From Micromonospora lutea (GTDB lineage Bacteria > Actinomycetota > Actinomycetes > Mycobacteriales > Micromonosporaceae): 64,000 nt of DNA. Position numbers and translations under genes: made by a program. The DNA is taken from the NCBI RefSeq assembly GCF_016863535.1, contig NZ_BOPB01000004.1, positions 1 through 64,000 of the forward strand. Direction: 5' to 3'. This document shows, in pieces, positions 52,428-60,837 of the stretch; position 1 is the first letter of the stretch, and the number at the start of each line of letters is the position of its first letter. Below the pieces are notes generated by a model that was given only the letters and a program-made list of their open reading frames with translations, was not told where the DNA came from and did no database searches.

Positions 52428-52762
52428 CGGTCGGCCCCCACGAAACGCTGCCGGGGATCGCGTACCCCGTAGGTGAACTGGCCCGGCGGGCTGCCGTTGG
52501 TGAACCCGGACAGGTGCGACAGCACGATCCGCCGACCGCCGACGCGGACCCAGTCGCTGTAGCCGGCCCGCACCGCCTCGGTGCCGGTGCACGGCTTGAC
52601 CGTGGCGCCGTAGTTCGGGCAGGCGACGATCTCCCGGCCCTTCGGGTCGTCGGCGACCAGGACCGGTACGCCGGCCACCGCGACCCACGTCTGGGACGCC
52701 CGGTTGCGGACCCGGCCGTCGTGGCTGCACCTGATCACCGAGTCACGGTGGATCCAGCGCAT
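52424..52762 (-). CDS. PAAR-like spike tip protein
   Basis: A 112-residue protein at the usual place of the PAAR gene, between spike and gp25. Its Cys pattern (IRCSHDGRV; VACPNYGATVKPCTG) and beta-rich sequence resemble PAAR-like/DUF4280-type tips, in which such residues bind metal at the point of the spike. The similarity is limited, so the call rests partly on gene order. The ATG overlaps the spike stop by one base pair of the triplet. Confidence 0.6.
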   Translation of the reverse strand: MRWIHRDSVIRCSHDGRVRNRASQTWVAVAGVPVLVADDPKGREIVACPNYGATVKPCTGTEAVRAGYSDWVRVGGRRIVLSHLSGFTNGSPPGQFTYGVRDPRQRFVGADR

Positions 52763-54357
52763 CAGCCGCCTCCTTCGTAGTGGGTACGGGCGAGCATGCG
52801 GGCCCGCTCGGCGGCGGTCCCCGGGTCCTCGACGGTCTCGGCGTGCAGGAAGTCGACGCTGCGGGCCCGGACGACCATCGCCCGGCCCGGCGCGGAGAGC
52901 ACCAGATCGGTCGCGGCGTGCAGGGTGGTCAACTCCGGGGTCAGTTCTAGCCAGCTGCCGGCGTCGGTGCTCAGCCGCAGGCTGCGCGTCACGTCGTCGA
53001 CCACCACCTGCTGGCCGCCGGCGGTCCGCAGCGACCAGCGTCGGGCCCGCCCGTCGTCGATCCCGGTGTCGTACGGCTCGACGGTGCCGAACAGCGAGCC
53101 GAGCACCACGCCGGAGGCCGGCTCACCGCCGGGCAGCGCCACCAGCACGTTGTCCTGCGGATCGGGCAACGTGACCAGCCCCTTGCCGCGCCCGGCTCCC
53201 GGGCACAGCACCGCCAGCCAGCCGGCGTCCGCGTCCCCGTACGCGGGCAGCTTCACCCGTACCCGGCCCAGACCGTCCGGGTCGGTCACGTCGGTGACGG
53301 TGCCGAGGGTGACCACCGCCGGTGCCGGTGACGCGGTGCGCGGCGCGGGTGGCGGCCCGGTGGAGAAGCGGCTCAGGTGACCGTTCGCGTCGACGGTGTG
53401 GATCACCTCCGTCAGCACGTACGTCCCGGACACCGGCTCGGCCACCCCGGTCAGCTGGATCCGACGGCCGGGCCGTAGCGCGCACGTGCCCTCGGCCGTT
53501 CCGTCGGCGGTGACCAGTGCGGCGGCCCGGACGTCGAGCCGGGCCTGGGCCAGTGCGGCGATCTCGTCGTCGCTGCGTCCCGGCTGGTCCAGGGCGGTGC
53601 GGGTGCCGTCCGCGCCGACATCGGCCGGATCGGGATCCGCCGGGGTGCGGCGTCCGCAGCGGGGGGTGCCGACGCTCTGGGCGATCGGCTCGGCCCGTTG
53701 CGGATGCCAGCCCAGCGCCGCACTCTCCCCGGCGGCGCTGTCGGCATTGACCGACAACCGCAGGCCGTGCACGTCGCGGCCCAGCTCCAGAACGATCGGC
53801 TCGCCGTGCCCATCCAGCGTGATCAGTCGCAGCACGTCACCGTCGACGCTCAGGTGCAACCCGGCTCGTCCGGCCACCTCGACCAGCAGATCCAGATCAC
53901 TGGGTCGGTGGTGCGGCAGCCGGTCCAGCCGTGGACCGTCGACCTCCGCCTCGACGCGCAGTCCGAGGTCGGCGCAGAGTTGCCTGGCCAGCTCGGCGGC
54001 GGTGACCGACTCGAAGACCTGCATCCGCTGCCGCTTGCGCAGCCGGTGCAGCAGGTCGTACCCGCGCACCCGCAGCGTGGCCGTGCCGTCGGCGGCGTAC
54101 TCGACCTCGACGGCGGTGACCTCCCCAATGAACAGCGCCTCCGGGTGCCCGTCGAAACGGACGTCCAGGCTCGCGCCGACGTGCGTCGACCCGGTCAGCG
54201 CGGCGGTGCCGGGGCTGGTGCGCAACGCCACCTCGCACTGGGTGGGCTGGTTCAGGCGGGCGGCCACCCGTACCGAGGTGACCCGGCCGGCCACCGTGTC
54301 GGGCAGCGATCTGCCGTCGAGCAGCACGGTCGGCGCCCGGGGCGCGGTGGCGGTCAC
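52762..54357 (-). CDS. VgrG-like spike/hub protein
   Basis: A 531-residue protein. Residues 1-350 form the gpD/gp27-like hub (VTSVRVAARLNQPTQCEVAL; LRVRGYDLLHRLRKRQRMQ; LARQLCADLGLRVEAEV). Residues about 365-460 form the gp5-like OB-fold and baseplate V segment (VTDVTDPDGLGRVRVKLPAY; KGLVTLPDPQDNVLVALPGG). A short C-terminal part follows. It is the central spike of the particle. The GTG start at 54357 overlaps the LysM-protein stop (GTGA). No effector domain is fused to its C-terminus. Confidence 0.88.
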   Translation of the reverse strand: MTATAPRAPTVLLDGRSLPDTVAGRVTSVRVAARLNQPTQCEVALRTSPGTAALTGSTHVGASLDVRFDGHPEALFIGEVTAVEVEYAADGTATLRVRGYDLLHRLRKRQRMQVFESVTAAELARQLCADLGLRVEAEVDGPRLDRLPHHRPSDLDLLVEVAGRAGLHLSVDGDVLRLITLDGHGEPIVLELGRDVHGLRLSVNADSAAGESAALGWHPQRAEPIAQSVGTPRCGRRTPADPDPADVGADGTRTALDQPGRSDDEIAALAQARLDVRAAALVTADGTAEGTCALRPGRRIQLTGVAEPVSGTYVLTEVIHTVDANGHLSRFSTGPPPAPRTASPAPAVVTLGTVTDVTDPDGLGRVRVKLPAYGDADAGWLAVLCPGAGRGKGLVTLPDPQDNVLVALPGGEPASGVVLGSLFGTVEPYDTGIDDGRARRWSLRTAGGQQVVVDDVTRSLRLSTDAGSWLELTPELTTLHAATDLVLSAPGRAMVVRARSVDFLHAETVEDPGTAAERARMLARTHYEGGG

Positions 54358-55115
54358 GACCCGATCCCGGGCGAGCTGGTGGACGCTGCCTCCGCCGGTG
54401 CGGTGCCGGACAGCGGCGGGACGGCGAGCGCGGTGCCGGCGGGCACGGCCAGCGGATCGATGATCCGGTTGTGCTCGGCCAACAGCCGCCAACGCAGGGG
54501 AGAGCCCAGCGCGTCGTGGGCGAGCAGGTCGAAGCGTACGCCCGTGTTGTCGGCGGCGGCGGTGCCATCGCCGGCGGCCACCACGGCCGTGCCCGGCGCG
54601 ACGGTGGGGGTTTCTGCGGCGGCCAGTTCCTCGGCGAATCCCTCCTCGGCGCGGCGGGCGTCCTCCGCCACCCGGACCAGCTTGAGCCGCAGCCAGGAGC
54701 GGCGCGGCGAGCCGGTGGCGGTGAACGCGTCGAAGCGTTCCGCCACGGCGACGATCACACCGGGCACGTTCCAGGTCTTGCCCCAGACCATCCGCACCAG
54801 GGGTGGGCGCAGCCAGCCGTGTTCCACCGCCGAGTTCTCCGCCAGCATCCAGAGCGGTCGGGTGAGCGCCCGAACGTCGGTGGGACGGACCTGCCCCTCG
54901 GCGAAGTCGATGTCGAAGAGCAGGTCCAGCACGAGTTCGGTACGTCCACCGCCGGTGAAGAGCAACGGGTCGTCGGCCAACCCGACGCCGGTGAGCGGGC
55001 CGTCCGAGCCAGCCCGCTGACGTACCCCGGCGAGACGGGTCACCTGCACGGTCTCCGGGTTGAGCAGGCAGTCGATCCGTTCTCCGGTGTCGATGAGGAA
55101 GGCCACCCGTTGCAT
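54354..55115 (-). CDS. LysM-domain baseplate protein (Pvc7/Cis7-like)
   Basis: A 253-residue protein whose N-terminal 150 residues match the contractile injection system tube/baseplate protein (VAFLIDTGERIDCLLNPETV; RTELVLDLLFDID; FTATGSPRRSWLRLKLVRV). A C-terminal LysM-like module follows (HDALGSPLRWRLLAEHNRI, IDPLAVPAGTALAVPPL). In related particles this protein links the tube to the spike hub. Its start overlaps the upstream stop by one base; its stop overlaps the spike start. Confidence 0.85.
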   Translation of the reverse strand: MQRVAFLIDTGERIDCLLNPETVQVTRLAGVRQRAGSDGPLTGVGLADDPLLFTGGGRTELVLDLLFDIDFAEGQVRPTDVRALTRPLWMLAENSAVEHGWLRPPLVRMVWGKTWNVPGVIVAVAERFDAFTATGSPRRSWLRLKLVRVAEDARRAEEGFAEELAAAETPTVAPGTAVVAAGDGTAAADNTGVRFDLLAHDALGSPLRWRLLAEHNRIIDPLAVPAGTALAVPPLSGTAPAEAASTSSPGIGS

Positions 55116-56413
55116 CAGTCACCTGCCTGTTCACCGTCGAGGCGTCGCAACCGGTGCTCGTCGGCTCCGGACGGCTCGGGGACCGACCACAGTGCCCGAT
55201 CGTCGGGGAGGGCCGGCCACGGGTCAGGACCGGCCCGTCCGACGGGTGACGGCTGTGGCGACTCCAGTGCCGGCCAGCGGACGTCCGGGCCCACGGGCCA
55301 GCGTCCGTCGCCGGTGGGCAGCCCACTGCCTGGCCAGCGTCCGTCGCCGGTCGAATGCCCGTTGGGGAGCCCACGTCCGCCGCTGGGCCGAACCCGACGC
55401 ACCGCCCCGCCGTCCCCGCCCGGCAGGCGAGTGTCGGATGGCGGGCGGTGTTCGCCCACCAACCGGAGTGTCGCGGGCTGGCCCACTTGGGCGGCGGGTT
55501 GGCCCGGCGGGTCGGCGGACGGGCTGGTTGGGCTGCTGTGTGGGCTCCGTGGGCTGATGGGAGCAGGCGACCGGACCGTCCAGCCTCCCCACCGTCGACG
55601 GCCCCTGCTCAGCCCGCTTGACCCACCTGGCCCGACCGGTGCGGCCTGCGCGGCTTGCGCGGCTTGCGCGGCTTGCGCGGCCTGCGCGGCCTGCGCGGCT
55701 TGCGTGGCCTGCGGGGCCTTTGGGGCCGTCTTCGGAGCGGGCCGGGAGGTTCCCCTGTGCTCCCTTTGCTCTGCTTCAACCGACGCACTGGTCGATGTCC
55801 GGATATCGGACGTCCAGGGTTGCGTGGGGTGAAGCAGAGCAAAGGATGTCGGGGAGTGGGTGGCCGGTGCCGGACCGGACGTCGGGGAGCGTTCCGCCAG
55901 GCGGGGGTCGACGGCGTCGGGCGGTCCGGCAGCGGTCGGCGTGCCGGGGCGGTGGGCGTACCCGGTGGGAGCACCAACCGGCGTCACGGGCCGGTGTGCC
56001 GGGCCGTCCGCACCACCTTCGTCTCCCGGGTCGGCGGGACAGGCGTCCAGCCGGTCGTCGCCGGCCGGATCGCGGGGATCCGGCTCCTGGTGGTACGCCG
56101 GGACAGGTGCGGCCACGGCGTCCGCCGACGGGACGAGGGCCAGATCCCGCAGTAGGCCGGGAGCGTGGGCGGCGACGACCCGTAGCCAGTGCTCGGGTGG
56201 CTGCCCCGGCCGCCGGGCCGGATCGTCGGGCGAGTCGACGACGGTGACGACCGCACCATCGATCGTGCCCAATTTCCCGTCCGACGTCGCGGGCGAACCG
56301 ACCGGCGAGCCCGGGGCGGGGGAGTCGAGTGCGCTGGCGAGACGGTCCACGGCAGCCGCCGCGGACCGGAGCCGCTCGGCGAGCCACCTACGCGGGCGTC
56401 GGCGCGGCACCAC
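55115..56413 (-). CDS. Proline/alanine-rich protein between tube and LysM genes, carrying a palindromic repeat in frame
   Basis: A 432-residue open frame with a GGAGG ribosome site before the GTG at 56413 and a 26-base overlap with the tube gene, so translation is likely. The first 95 residues look folded (WLAERLRSAAAAVDRLASAL; VVTVVDSPDDPARRPGQPPE). The rest is low-complexity and rich in Pro, Gly, Ala and Arg. Residues about 190-217 are encoded by the dispersed palindrome at 55763-55845. Eight AAQ-type triplets follow near residues 234-257, from a 9-bp tandem repeat. The position corresponds to the small Pvc6-type gene of other clusters. I recognise no family; a linker or flexible scaffold is possible. 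Confidence 0.6.
   Translation of the reverse strand: MVPRRRPRRWLAERLRSAAAAVDRLASALDSPAPGSPVGSPATSDGKLGTIDGAVVTVVDSPDDPARRPGQPPEHWLRVVAAHAPGLLRDLALVPSADAVAAPVPAYHQEPDPRDPAGDDRLDACPADPGDEGGADGPAHRPVTPVGAPTGYAHRPGTPTAAGPPDAVDPRLAERSPTSGPAPATHSPTSFALLHPTQPWTSDIRTSTSASVEAEQREHRGTSRPAPKTAPKAPQATQAAQAAQAAQAAQAAQAAQAAPVGPGGSSGLSRGRRRWGGWTVRSPAPISPRSPHSSPTSPSADPPGQPAAQVGQPATLRLVGEHRPPSDTRLPGGDGGAVRRVRPSGGRGLPNGHSTGDGRWPGSGLPTGDGRWPVGPDVRWPALESPQPSPVGRAGPDPWPALPDDRALWSVPEPSGADEHRLRRLDGEQAGD
55641..55712. repeat. Eight-unit 9-bp tandem repeat in coding sequence
   Basis: Eight consecutive 9-base units of the form GCGGCYTGC (one with GTGG) run from 55641 to 55712. On the minus strand they encode an Ala-Ala-Gln array in the proline/alanine-rich protein. 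The unit is a multiple of three, so changes in copy number keep the frame. The array is likely to vary in length between strains. Confidence 0.85.
55763..55845. repeat. Dispersed palindromic element, copy B, inside a coding frame
   Basis: Arms of 25 bases at 55763-55787 and 55821-55845 are inverted repeats with two mismatches. They match the arms of copy A at 23174-23244 almost base for base (CCTTTGCTCTGCTTCAACC at the left). The centre adds its own dyad (GTCCGATATCGGAC-like, around 55797-55812), so the whole 83 bases can fold into one long hairpin. It lies within the frame of the gene at 55115-56413 and adds about 28 codons without a stop. Confidence 0.85.
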
Positions 56414-56867
56414 CGGCCTCCAGTTCCAGGCTCTCGTAGCGCAGCGTCAGTGCCGCGATGGCGATCTCCTGACCGAGCGTGTTCAGGTGGGCTCCGCGCC
56501 AGTTGGTCGGCCAAGCGTTGATCAGGTTCCAGCGCAGTACCTCCGCCGTGCCGGCGGCGTCGAGCAGCACCACCGAGACGTTGCGGCGGCTGACCGTGCC
56601 CCGAGCGACCGCATGCACCCAGTCCCACAGCTCCCGCGACGCGGTGAGACCGAAGTGCAGGATGACCGGCCCGTACTCCACCTGGCCCGGGACCATCCGG
56701 ATCCGGTCGTTGCCCTGCTCCCGGTAGGGCACCGCCGGGATGTTCACCTCCAGGCCGCTGACCTCGGTGAAGTGGCCGTTGGTCACGCCGTTGATCAGCA
56801 GCTTGAAGTTGTACGCCCGATACGGGTCGACCGGGGTGCCCGGCTGCGGAGTGGCCGTGGTGGGCAT
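56388..56867 (-). CDS. Contractile tail tube protein
   Basis: A 159-residue tube (Hcp-like, Cis1/Pvc1 type) protein. DPYRAYNFKLLINGVTNGHF, VSGLEVNIPAVPYREQGND and NLINAWPTNWRGAHLNTLGQ are strongly typical of T4-like tail tube proteins in contractile injection systems. The ATG at 56867 is chosen for the GGAGG site just upstream and lies one base beyond the sheath stop; the frame is open four codons further. The C-terminal end overlaps the next gene by 26 bases. It forms the inner tube of the particle. Confidence 0.92.
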   Translation of the reverse strand: MPTTATPQPGTPVDPYRAYNFKLLINGVTNGHFTEVSGLEVNIPAVPYREQGNDRIRMVPGQVEYGPVILHFGLTASRELWDWVHAVARGTVSRRNVSVVLLDAAGTAEVLRWNLINAWPTNWRGAHLNTLGQEIAIAALTLRYESLELEAGGAAPTPA

Positions 56868-56868
56868 G

Positions 56869-58107
56869 TCAGCCTCCAATCGTCTCGGTCTCGGTGCCGC
56901 CGGCCCACTGGCTCAGCTTGAACACCACGAACTCGGCGGGCTTGACCACGGCGATGCCGATGTGGGCGACCACCATTCCGGCGTCACGGACATCGGCCGG
57001 GTTGGTCTCCTCGTCGCACTTGACGAAGAACGCCTCCTCGGGAGTACGTCCGAGCAGTGCCCCGTCGCGCCACACCCGGGTCAGGAAGGCACCGATGTCC
57101 CGACGGATGGAGCGCCACAACGTGTAGTCGTTCGGCTCGAACACCATCCAGCGGGTGCCGTTGGCGATGGCCTGCTCGATGGCGATGGAGAGTCGCCGGA
57201 CGTTGAGGTAGCGCCACTCGCTGGCCTCGGCGGCGAGGGTACGGGCGCCCCAGACCCGGATGCCCTCGCCGGGGAAGTACCGGATGACGTTGACGCCCCG
57301 GGGGTTGAGCACGTCGTGCTCGGCCCGGGTGACCAGGTGGCCCAGGTCGACCGCGCCCCGAACCGGCTCGTTGGCGGGTGCCTTGTGTACTCCGCGCAGG
57401 GCGTCGGTGCGCGCCCAGATGCCCGCGACGTGCCCACTCGGCGGGGTGAGCACCAACTCGCCACTGAGTGGATCGCGGACGCGTAACCACGGGTAGTAGA
57501 GGGCGGCGAAGTCCGACTGCCGGGGACGGTGCGACACCGGCCCGCCCCCGCCGCCGGTGCCGGATCCGGCGGGGGCCTCCGACCCGGTGTCGCTCGGTTT
57601 CGCCGAACGGCCCGAACCGGGCGTGGCGACCCGGGTGAGGGTGGAGATGTCGTCGATGTCGGGTGCCGGGTCGCAGATGGCGACCATGGTGCGGGTGCGC
57701 TCGGCCATGGTCAGCAGCGCCTCGTGCGAGACCGGGTCGTGGAAGCCGGGAGCGGCCAGGATGGAGATCTCGTCGACCGCCTCCAGCAGGTCCAGCCCGG
57801 CACGCTTGCGGCCGGTGCCGGAGATGGCGCCGCCTTCGCCGACGTTGACCACCCAGCAGCGGGTGCCACCGTTGTCGAGAAAACCGAAGACGGCCCGGGC
57901 CAACGGTGTGCTCTCCACCTGGTCACCGTCGGCGTACAGCCGGAGGAAATCGGTCCAGTTGTTCACCGCGAGGGCCTCGCCGACGTGGGCGTTGCGGTCG
58001 GGCGCGACGCCGACGAAGGCCGCCGTGCTGGTGCCGACCGGTCCGATCGGCCGGGCACCACTGGGCACCTCCTCGACGTAGATGCCGGGCGAGAAGTAGG
58101 TGGGCAT
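56869..58107 (-). CDS. Contractile tail sheath protein
   Basis: A 412-residue sheath protein: PTYFSPGIYVEEVPSGARPI at the start is the sheath signature. In the C-terminal domain, GVNVIRYFPGEGIRVWGART and RRLSIAIEQAIANGTRWMVF are followed by FLTRVWRDGALLGRTPEEAF, the part that forms the contractile lattice. A Gly/Ser/Pro-rich insertion at about residues 170-195 is extra and probably surface-exposed. It is the only sheath gene here; some related clusters carry two or three. Confidence 0.93.
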   Translation of the reverse strand: MPTYFSPGIYVEEVPSGARPIGPVGTSTAAFVGVAPDRNAHVGEALAVNNWTDFLRLYADGDQVESTPLARAVFGFLDNGGTRCWVVNVGEGGAISGTGRKRAGLDLLEAVDEISILAAPGFHDPVSHEALLTMAERTRTMVAICDPAPDIDDISTLTRVATPGSGRSAKPSDTGSEAPAGSGTGGGGGPVSHRPRQSDFAALYYPWLRVRDPLSGELVLTPPSGHVAGIWARTDALRGVHKAPANEPVRGAVDLGHLVTRAEHDVLNPRGVNVIRYFPGEGIRVWGARTLAAEASEWRYLNVRRLSIAIEQAIANGTRWMVFEPNDYTLWRSIRRDIGAFLTRVWRDGALLGRTPEEAFFVKCDEETNPADVRDAGMVVAHIGIAVVKPAEFVVFKLSQWAGGTETETIGG

Positions 58108-58129
58108 CGGTCCTCCCGTGCTGGTCGGA

Positions 58130-58819
58130 TCAGTGGATCGGCGGCGCGCAGACGATGACGATGTCGGGTTCGGTGGGGTCGACCTCGGCGGTGAGCACCT
58201 GCCCCCGGCCGGTGAGTCGGAGCCGGACCGGTGCCGGATGGTCCGGGTCGTGGGGCACGCCGACGATCCGGAAGCGGCCCGCCGGGTCGGTCCGCGTCGC
58301 GTACGACTGACCGACGACCTCTACCCGCATCGCCGCGAGGGGCTGCTCGGCCGGGCCGACGACGCGTCCGTCGAAGGTCAGCATCTCCAGCTGCCGCAGC
58401 CGCAGTGGTCGCAGTACCGGTGCGGCCGGCTGCGTCGGGTGGGTGACCTGAACCGGTACGTCGATGAGCAACGCCGGCCGGGGCGGTGCCCCGAAGGCCG
58501 CCCACAGGGCCGCGTCGCCGGCTTCCAGCACCAGGGTTCGCCCGGCCGCGCCGGTGGCCGCGACGAGCACCCGGTCCAGCGCGGTCAGGGCCTCCGGGCC
58601 GCCGGCCGCCAGCAGGTAGCGCACCGTGAGCCGGAACGGTTCGGCGCCGCCGCTGCCCCGGGTCTGCCGGGCCGGCCGGATGTCCAGCGGCCACAGGGAC
58701 AACCGGTTCGGGTCGGCGTCGGGCCGGGGCGGGCCGACCGGGACGGTGTCACCTGTCGCCCCGGCCAGCCACGCCACCAACTCGGCGGTGGCGGTGGAGA
58801 TTGGACCGTCGTCGGTCAT
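58130..58819 (-). CDS. Pvc16/DUF4255-like protein with carboxypeptidase-regulatory-like domain
   Basis: A 229-residue protein. The first 130 residues resemble the N-terminal DUF4255 domain of Pvc16 (LSLWPLDIRPARQTRGSGG; FRLTVRYLLAAGGPEALTAL), which caps the tube end. From about residue 145 a beta-sandwich of carboxypeptidase-regulatory type follows (LTFDGRVVGPAEQPLAAMRV; DPAGRFRIVGVP). The start at 58819 overlaps the upstream stop by 4 bases; its own end is 22 bases from the sheath start. Position at the head of the structural genes fits a terminator/cap role. Confidence 0.72.
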   Translation of the reverse strand: MTDDGPISTATAELVAWLAGATGDTVPVGPPRPDADPNRLSLWPLDIRPARQTRGSGGAEPFRLTVRYLLAAGGPEALTALDRVLVAATGAAGRTLVLEAGDAALWAAFGAPPRPALLIDVPVQVTHPTQPAAPVLRPLRLRQLEMLTFDGRVVGPAEQPLAAMRVEVVGQSYATRTDPAGRFRIVGVPHDPDHPAPVRLRLTGRGQVLTAEVDPTEPDIVIVCAPPIH

Positions 58820-59424
58820 CGCGGCGGCGTCCCCTGGATCCGGTACGCGATGGCTTCGTTCCACACGTGCGGGTAGACGCCGATCTCGAAGTACCGGGTG
58901 AAACGGTTGATGGGTGCCCCCGTGTGGTCGTGGTACAGCAGCCAGACCGGCGCGATGGTGAACAGCACGTAGTTGGCCACGACCAGCGGGATGTACAGCG
59001 GGCCGAGCAGCCGGGCCTGGAAGATGTGCACGTCCTCGTGTCGCTGGATACCGGGACCGGAGCCGGCGCAGACCGTGCCGAGCGTGGTGGCGTAGCGGAC
59101 GGAGACCCCCTCGACCACGTTCACCCGGCAGCTGTGCCGGGAGGTGGCCCGGTCCAGCGAGTGGCCGAACACCAGGTGCAGGGCCAGGTAGATCGCGCCG
59201 ACGACGGTGTTCGGCAGGCTCCAGGTGTGATCGACGACGAAGAGGAACACGCCGCGCGGGTCGACCGCGTAGACCTCGCCCGCGGCGACGGCCCAGCCGA
59301 AGACCGCGCCGACGAGCAGGCCGATGCCCGCGCCGATGAGCAGTCCCACGGCACCGCCGACGAGCTGACCGAGTACGGCGCCCGCGCCCACGTGAACGGC
59401 GGCGCTGAGGAATCCGAGGACCAT
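58816..59424 (-). CDS. Membrane protein with HExxH motif in the injection-system cluster
   Basis: A 202-residue protein with a Gly-rich hydrophobic N-terminus of two helices (AVLGQLVGGAVGLLIGAGIG, LLVGAVFGWAVAAGE). It has a central strand-rich part and a third hydrophobic stretch after the motif (YIPLVVANYVLFTIAPVWLL). RHEDVHIFQARLLGP contains HEDVH, an HExxH zinc-site pattern. DUF4157-type HExxH proteins are common in such clusters, but this one is not clearly of that family. Its stop overlaps the Pvc16-like gene by 4 bases. Protease activity is unproven. Confidence 0.62.
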   Translation of the reverse strand: MVLGFLSAAVHVGAGAVLGQLVGGAVGLLIGAGIGLLVGAVFGWAVAAGEVYAVDPRGVFLFVVDHTWSLPNTVVGAIYLALHLVFGHSLDRATSRHSCRVNVVEGVSVRYATTLGTVCAGSGPGIQRHEDVHIFQARLLGPLYIPLVVANYVLFTIAPVWLLYHDHTGAPINRFTRYFEIGVYPHVWNEAIAYRIQGTPPR

Positions 59425-59436
59425 GTCCGGCTCCTC

Positions 59437-59772
59437 TCAGGCCCAGGAACGGATGAATCGGGGCTCGTTGCCCTGTGCCAACTGGATCGGTGTCGCCTGC
59501 CGGTTGCCGGGGGGCAGCTGGTTGATGCCCAGCGCGGCGGAGAAGATGACCAGGCCGTTGAAGAACGCGATGATCCATTTTTCGGCGCCCACCTCGGTGG
59601 CGAAGGCCGCGGTGAGGTACGACAGCGCGAGCGCGATGCCCAACGCGATCCACTTGCGGGCCTTGTCGGCGCTCGGGCCGATGAGTCCGCCGATGACGTT
59701 GGTGGTGAGCAGCGTCGCGGCGCTGGCTCCGGTGAGGCTGCCCAGGGCCGCCCAGGTGAAGAGATCGTTCAT
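59437..59772 (-). CDS. Small holin-like membrane protein
   Basis: A 111-residue protein with three hydrophobic helices (FTWAALGSLTGASAATLLTT; WIALGIALALSYLTAAFATE; WIIAFFNGLVIFSAALGI) and a polar C-terminus. Size and topology resemble phage holins. It lies 12 bases upstream of the HExxH membrane protein in the same operon. Contractile particles made in the cytoplasm need a way out or a membrane contact, so a release or anchoring role is possible; the evidence is topology and context only. Confidence 0.6.
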   Translation of the reverse strand: MNDLFTWAALGSLTGASAATLLTTNVIGGLIGPSADKARKWIALGIALALSYLTAAFATEVGAEKWIIAFFNGLVIFSAALGINQLPPGNRQATPIQLAQGNEPRFIRSWA

Positions 59773-59854
59773 CGCCGATCCCCCTTCGGTGTTGCGTACT
59801 GCGGGGTGGGGTGGGTGAGATGCCGCCTGCGGAGGGCGGGCGGCATGCCGGCGG

Positions 59855-60661
59855 TTAGCCGGCGTCCGGCGGACCGGTATTCGTGGCGGCCGGCGTCACC
59901 GGTGTGGATCGGCCGGCCGGGGAGGTGGCGCTCCCGGGCGGTGAGCCGCCGGTCCGGGAGCGGCGGAGCAGGAACGTCACCAGCACCGCGACGAGCAGCA
60001 GCACCACCACACCGGCGGTGATCAGCAGCCAGGGGAACCCGCCGCCGGAGTCGGCTTTGGCCGCTGTGGAGGGCCGGGGCGGCGCCTCGGCGACGGCGCG
60101 CAGTTCGGCGGGCTTCGGTTCGTTGGGGTTGACCCGCCAGGTGACGGACCGGTCGTTGACCTGACCGCCGGTGCTGGCGTCGAGGACTCGACCGGGGAAG
60201 GTCACGGCGATCTCGAACGACATCAGCGACATGAATCGTTCTTGATTCTTGGGGTCCTGCTCGGCCACTTTTCCGCCGTACTTCTTCGGGTCCAGCGGAA
60301 GGGTGAACACGTACCGATCCCCGGTACGAACGATGCTCAGACTTTCGCTGTCGAATTGTTCCAGCGGCACGTTCCGATAGTTGATCTGGGAACCGAAGTG
60401 GGTGGCGTCCTCGTATGGGGTCTCGGGCCCGGCGGGTAGCGCCGGGATGTTCTGTCGGAGCTCGGCGAAGCCCGCCTCGACCGGCCTGTCGTTCAAGGTC
60501 AGGAACTTGCGCTCGGCCGTGAGTAGAAGTTGACCGCTGACCGTGTCGTCGGCGTTGACGGTCAGCCCGGCATTGAGTTGCATGCAGCTGGAAAGGGTCG
60601 CCGCCAGCGCGAGACACGCCGCACCGCGAAGTGTCCTGATGCGCCAGAGCCCCGAATTCAT
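59855..60661 (-). CDS. LppM-like lipoprotein
   Basis: A 268-residue protein with a lipobox signal (GAACLALAATLSSCMQLNAG, Cys27). The LppM-type extracellular domain (VNADDTVSGQLLLTAERKF; SLMSFEIAVTFPGRVLDAS) is followed by a C-terminal membrane helix (WLLITAGVVVLLLVAVLVTF) with a basic tail. The ATG at 60661 is chosen because the signal peptide begins there; the frame extends 11 codons further. It stands 82 bases upstream of the holin-like gene on the same strand, so it may be the first gene of the cluster or a separate gene. Confidence 0.72.
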   Translation of the reverse strand: MNSGLWRIRTLRGAACLALAATLSSCMQLNAGLTVNADDTVSGQLLLTAERKFLTLNDRPVEAGFAELRQNIPALPAGPETPYEDATHFGSQINYRNVPLEQFDSESLSIVRTGDRYVFTLPLDPKKYGGKVAEQDPKNQERFMSLMSFEIAVTFPGRVLDASTGGQVNDRSVTWRVNPNEPKPAELRAVAEAPPRPSTAAKADSGGGFPWLLITAGVVVLLLVAVLVTFLLRRSRTGGSPPGSATSPAGRSTPVTPAATNTGPPDAG

Positions 60662-60837
60662 GCGCTCAGTGTGTGCTCTTGCCGTCCGAGCCATCAGTCA
60701 GCGATCGGTCACATGCAAGTCGCCGATCTTACCGGGAAGCCGTCACATTCGGCCGAGGTTCAGAACCGACGAAATCGATATTCTGAAAGGTTGACCGTAA
60801 TTCGCGGGCGGACGGACGACGCGGGCGTCGTGAGGAC

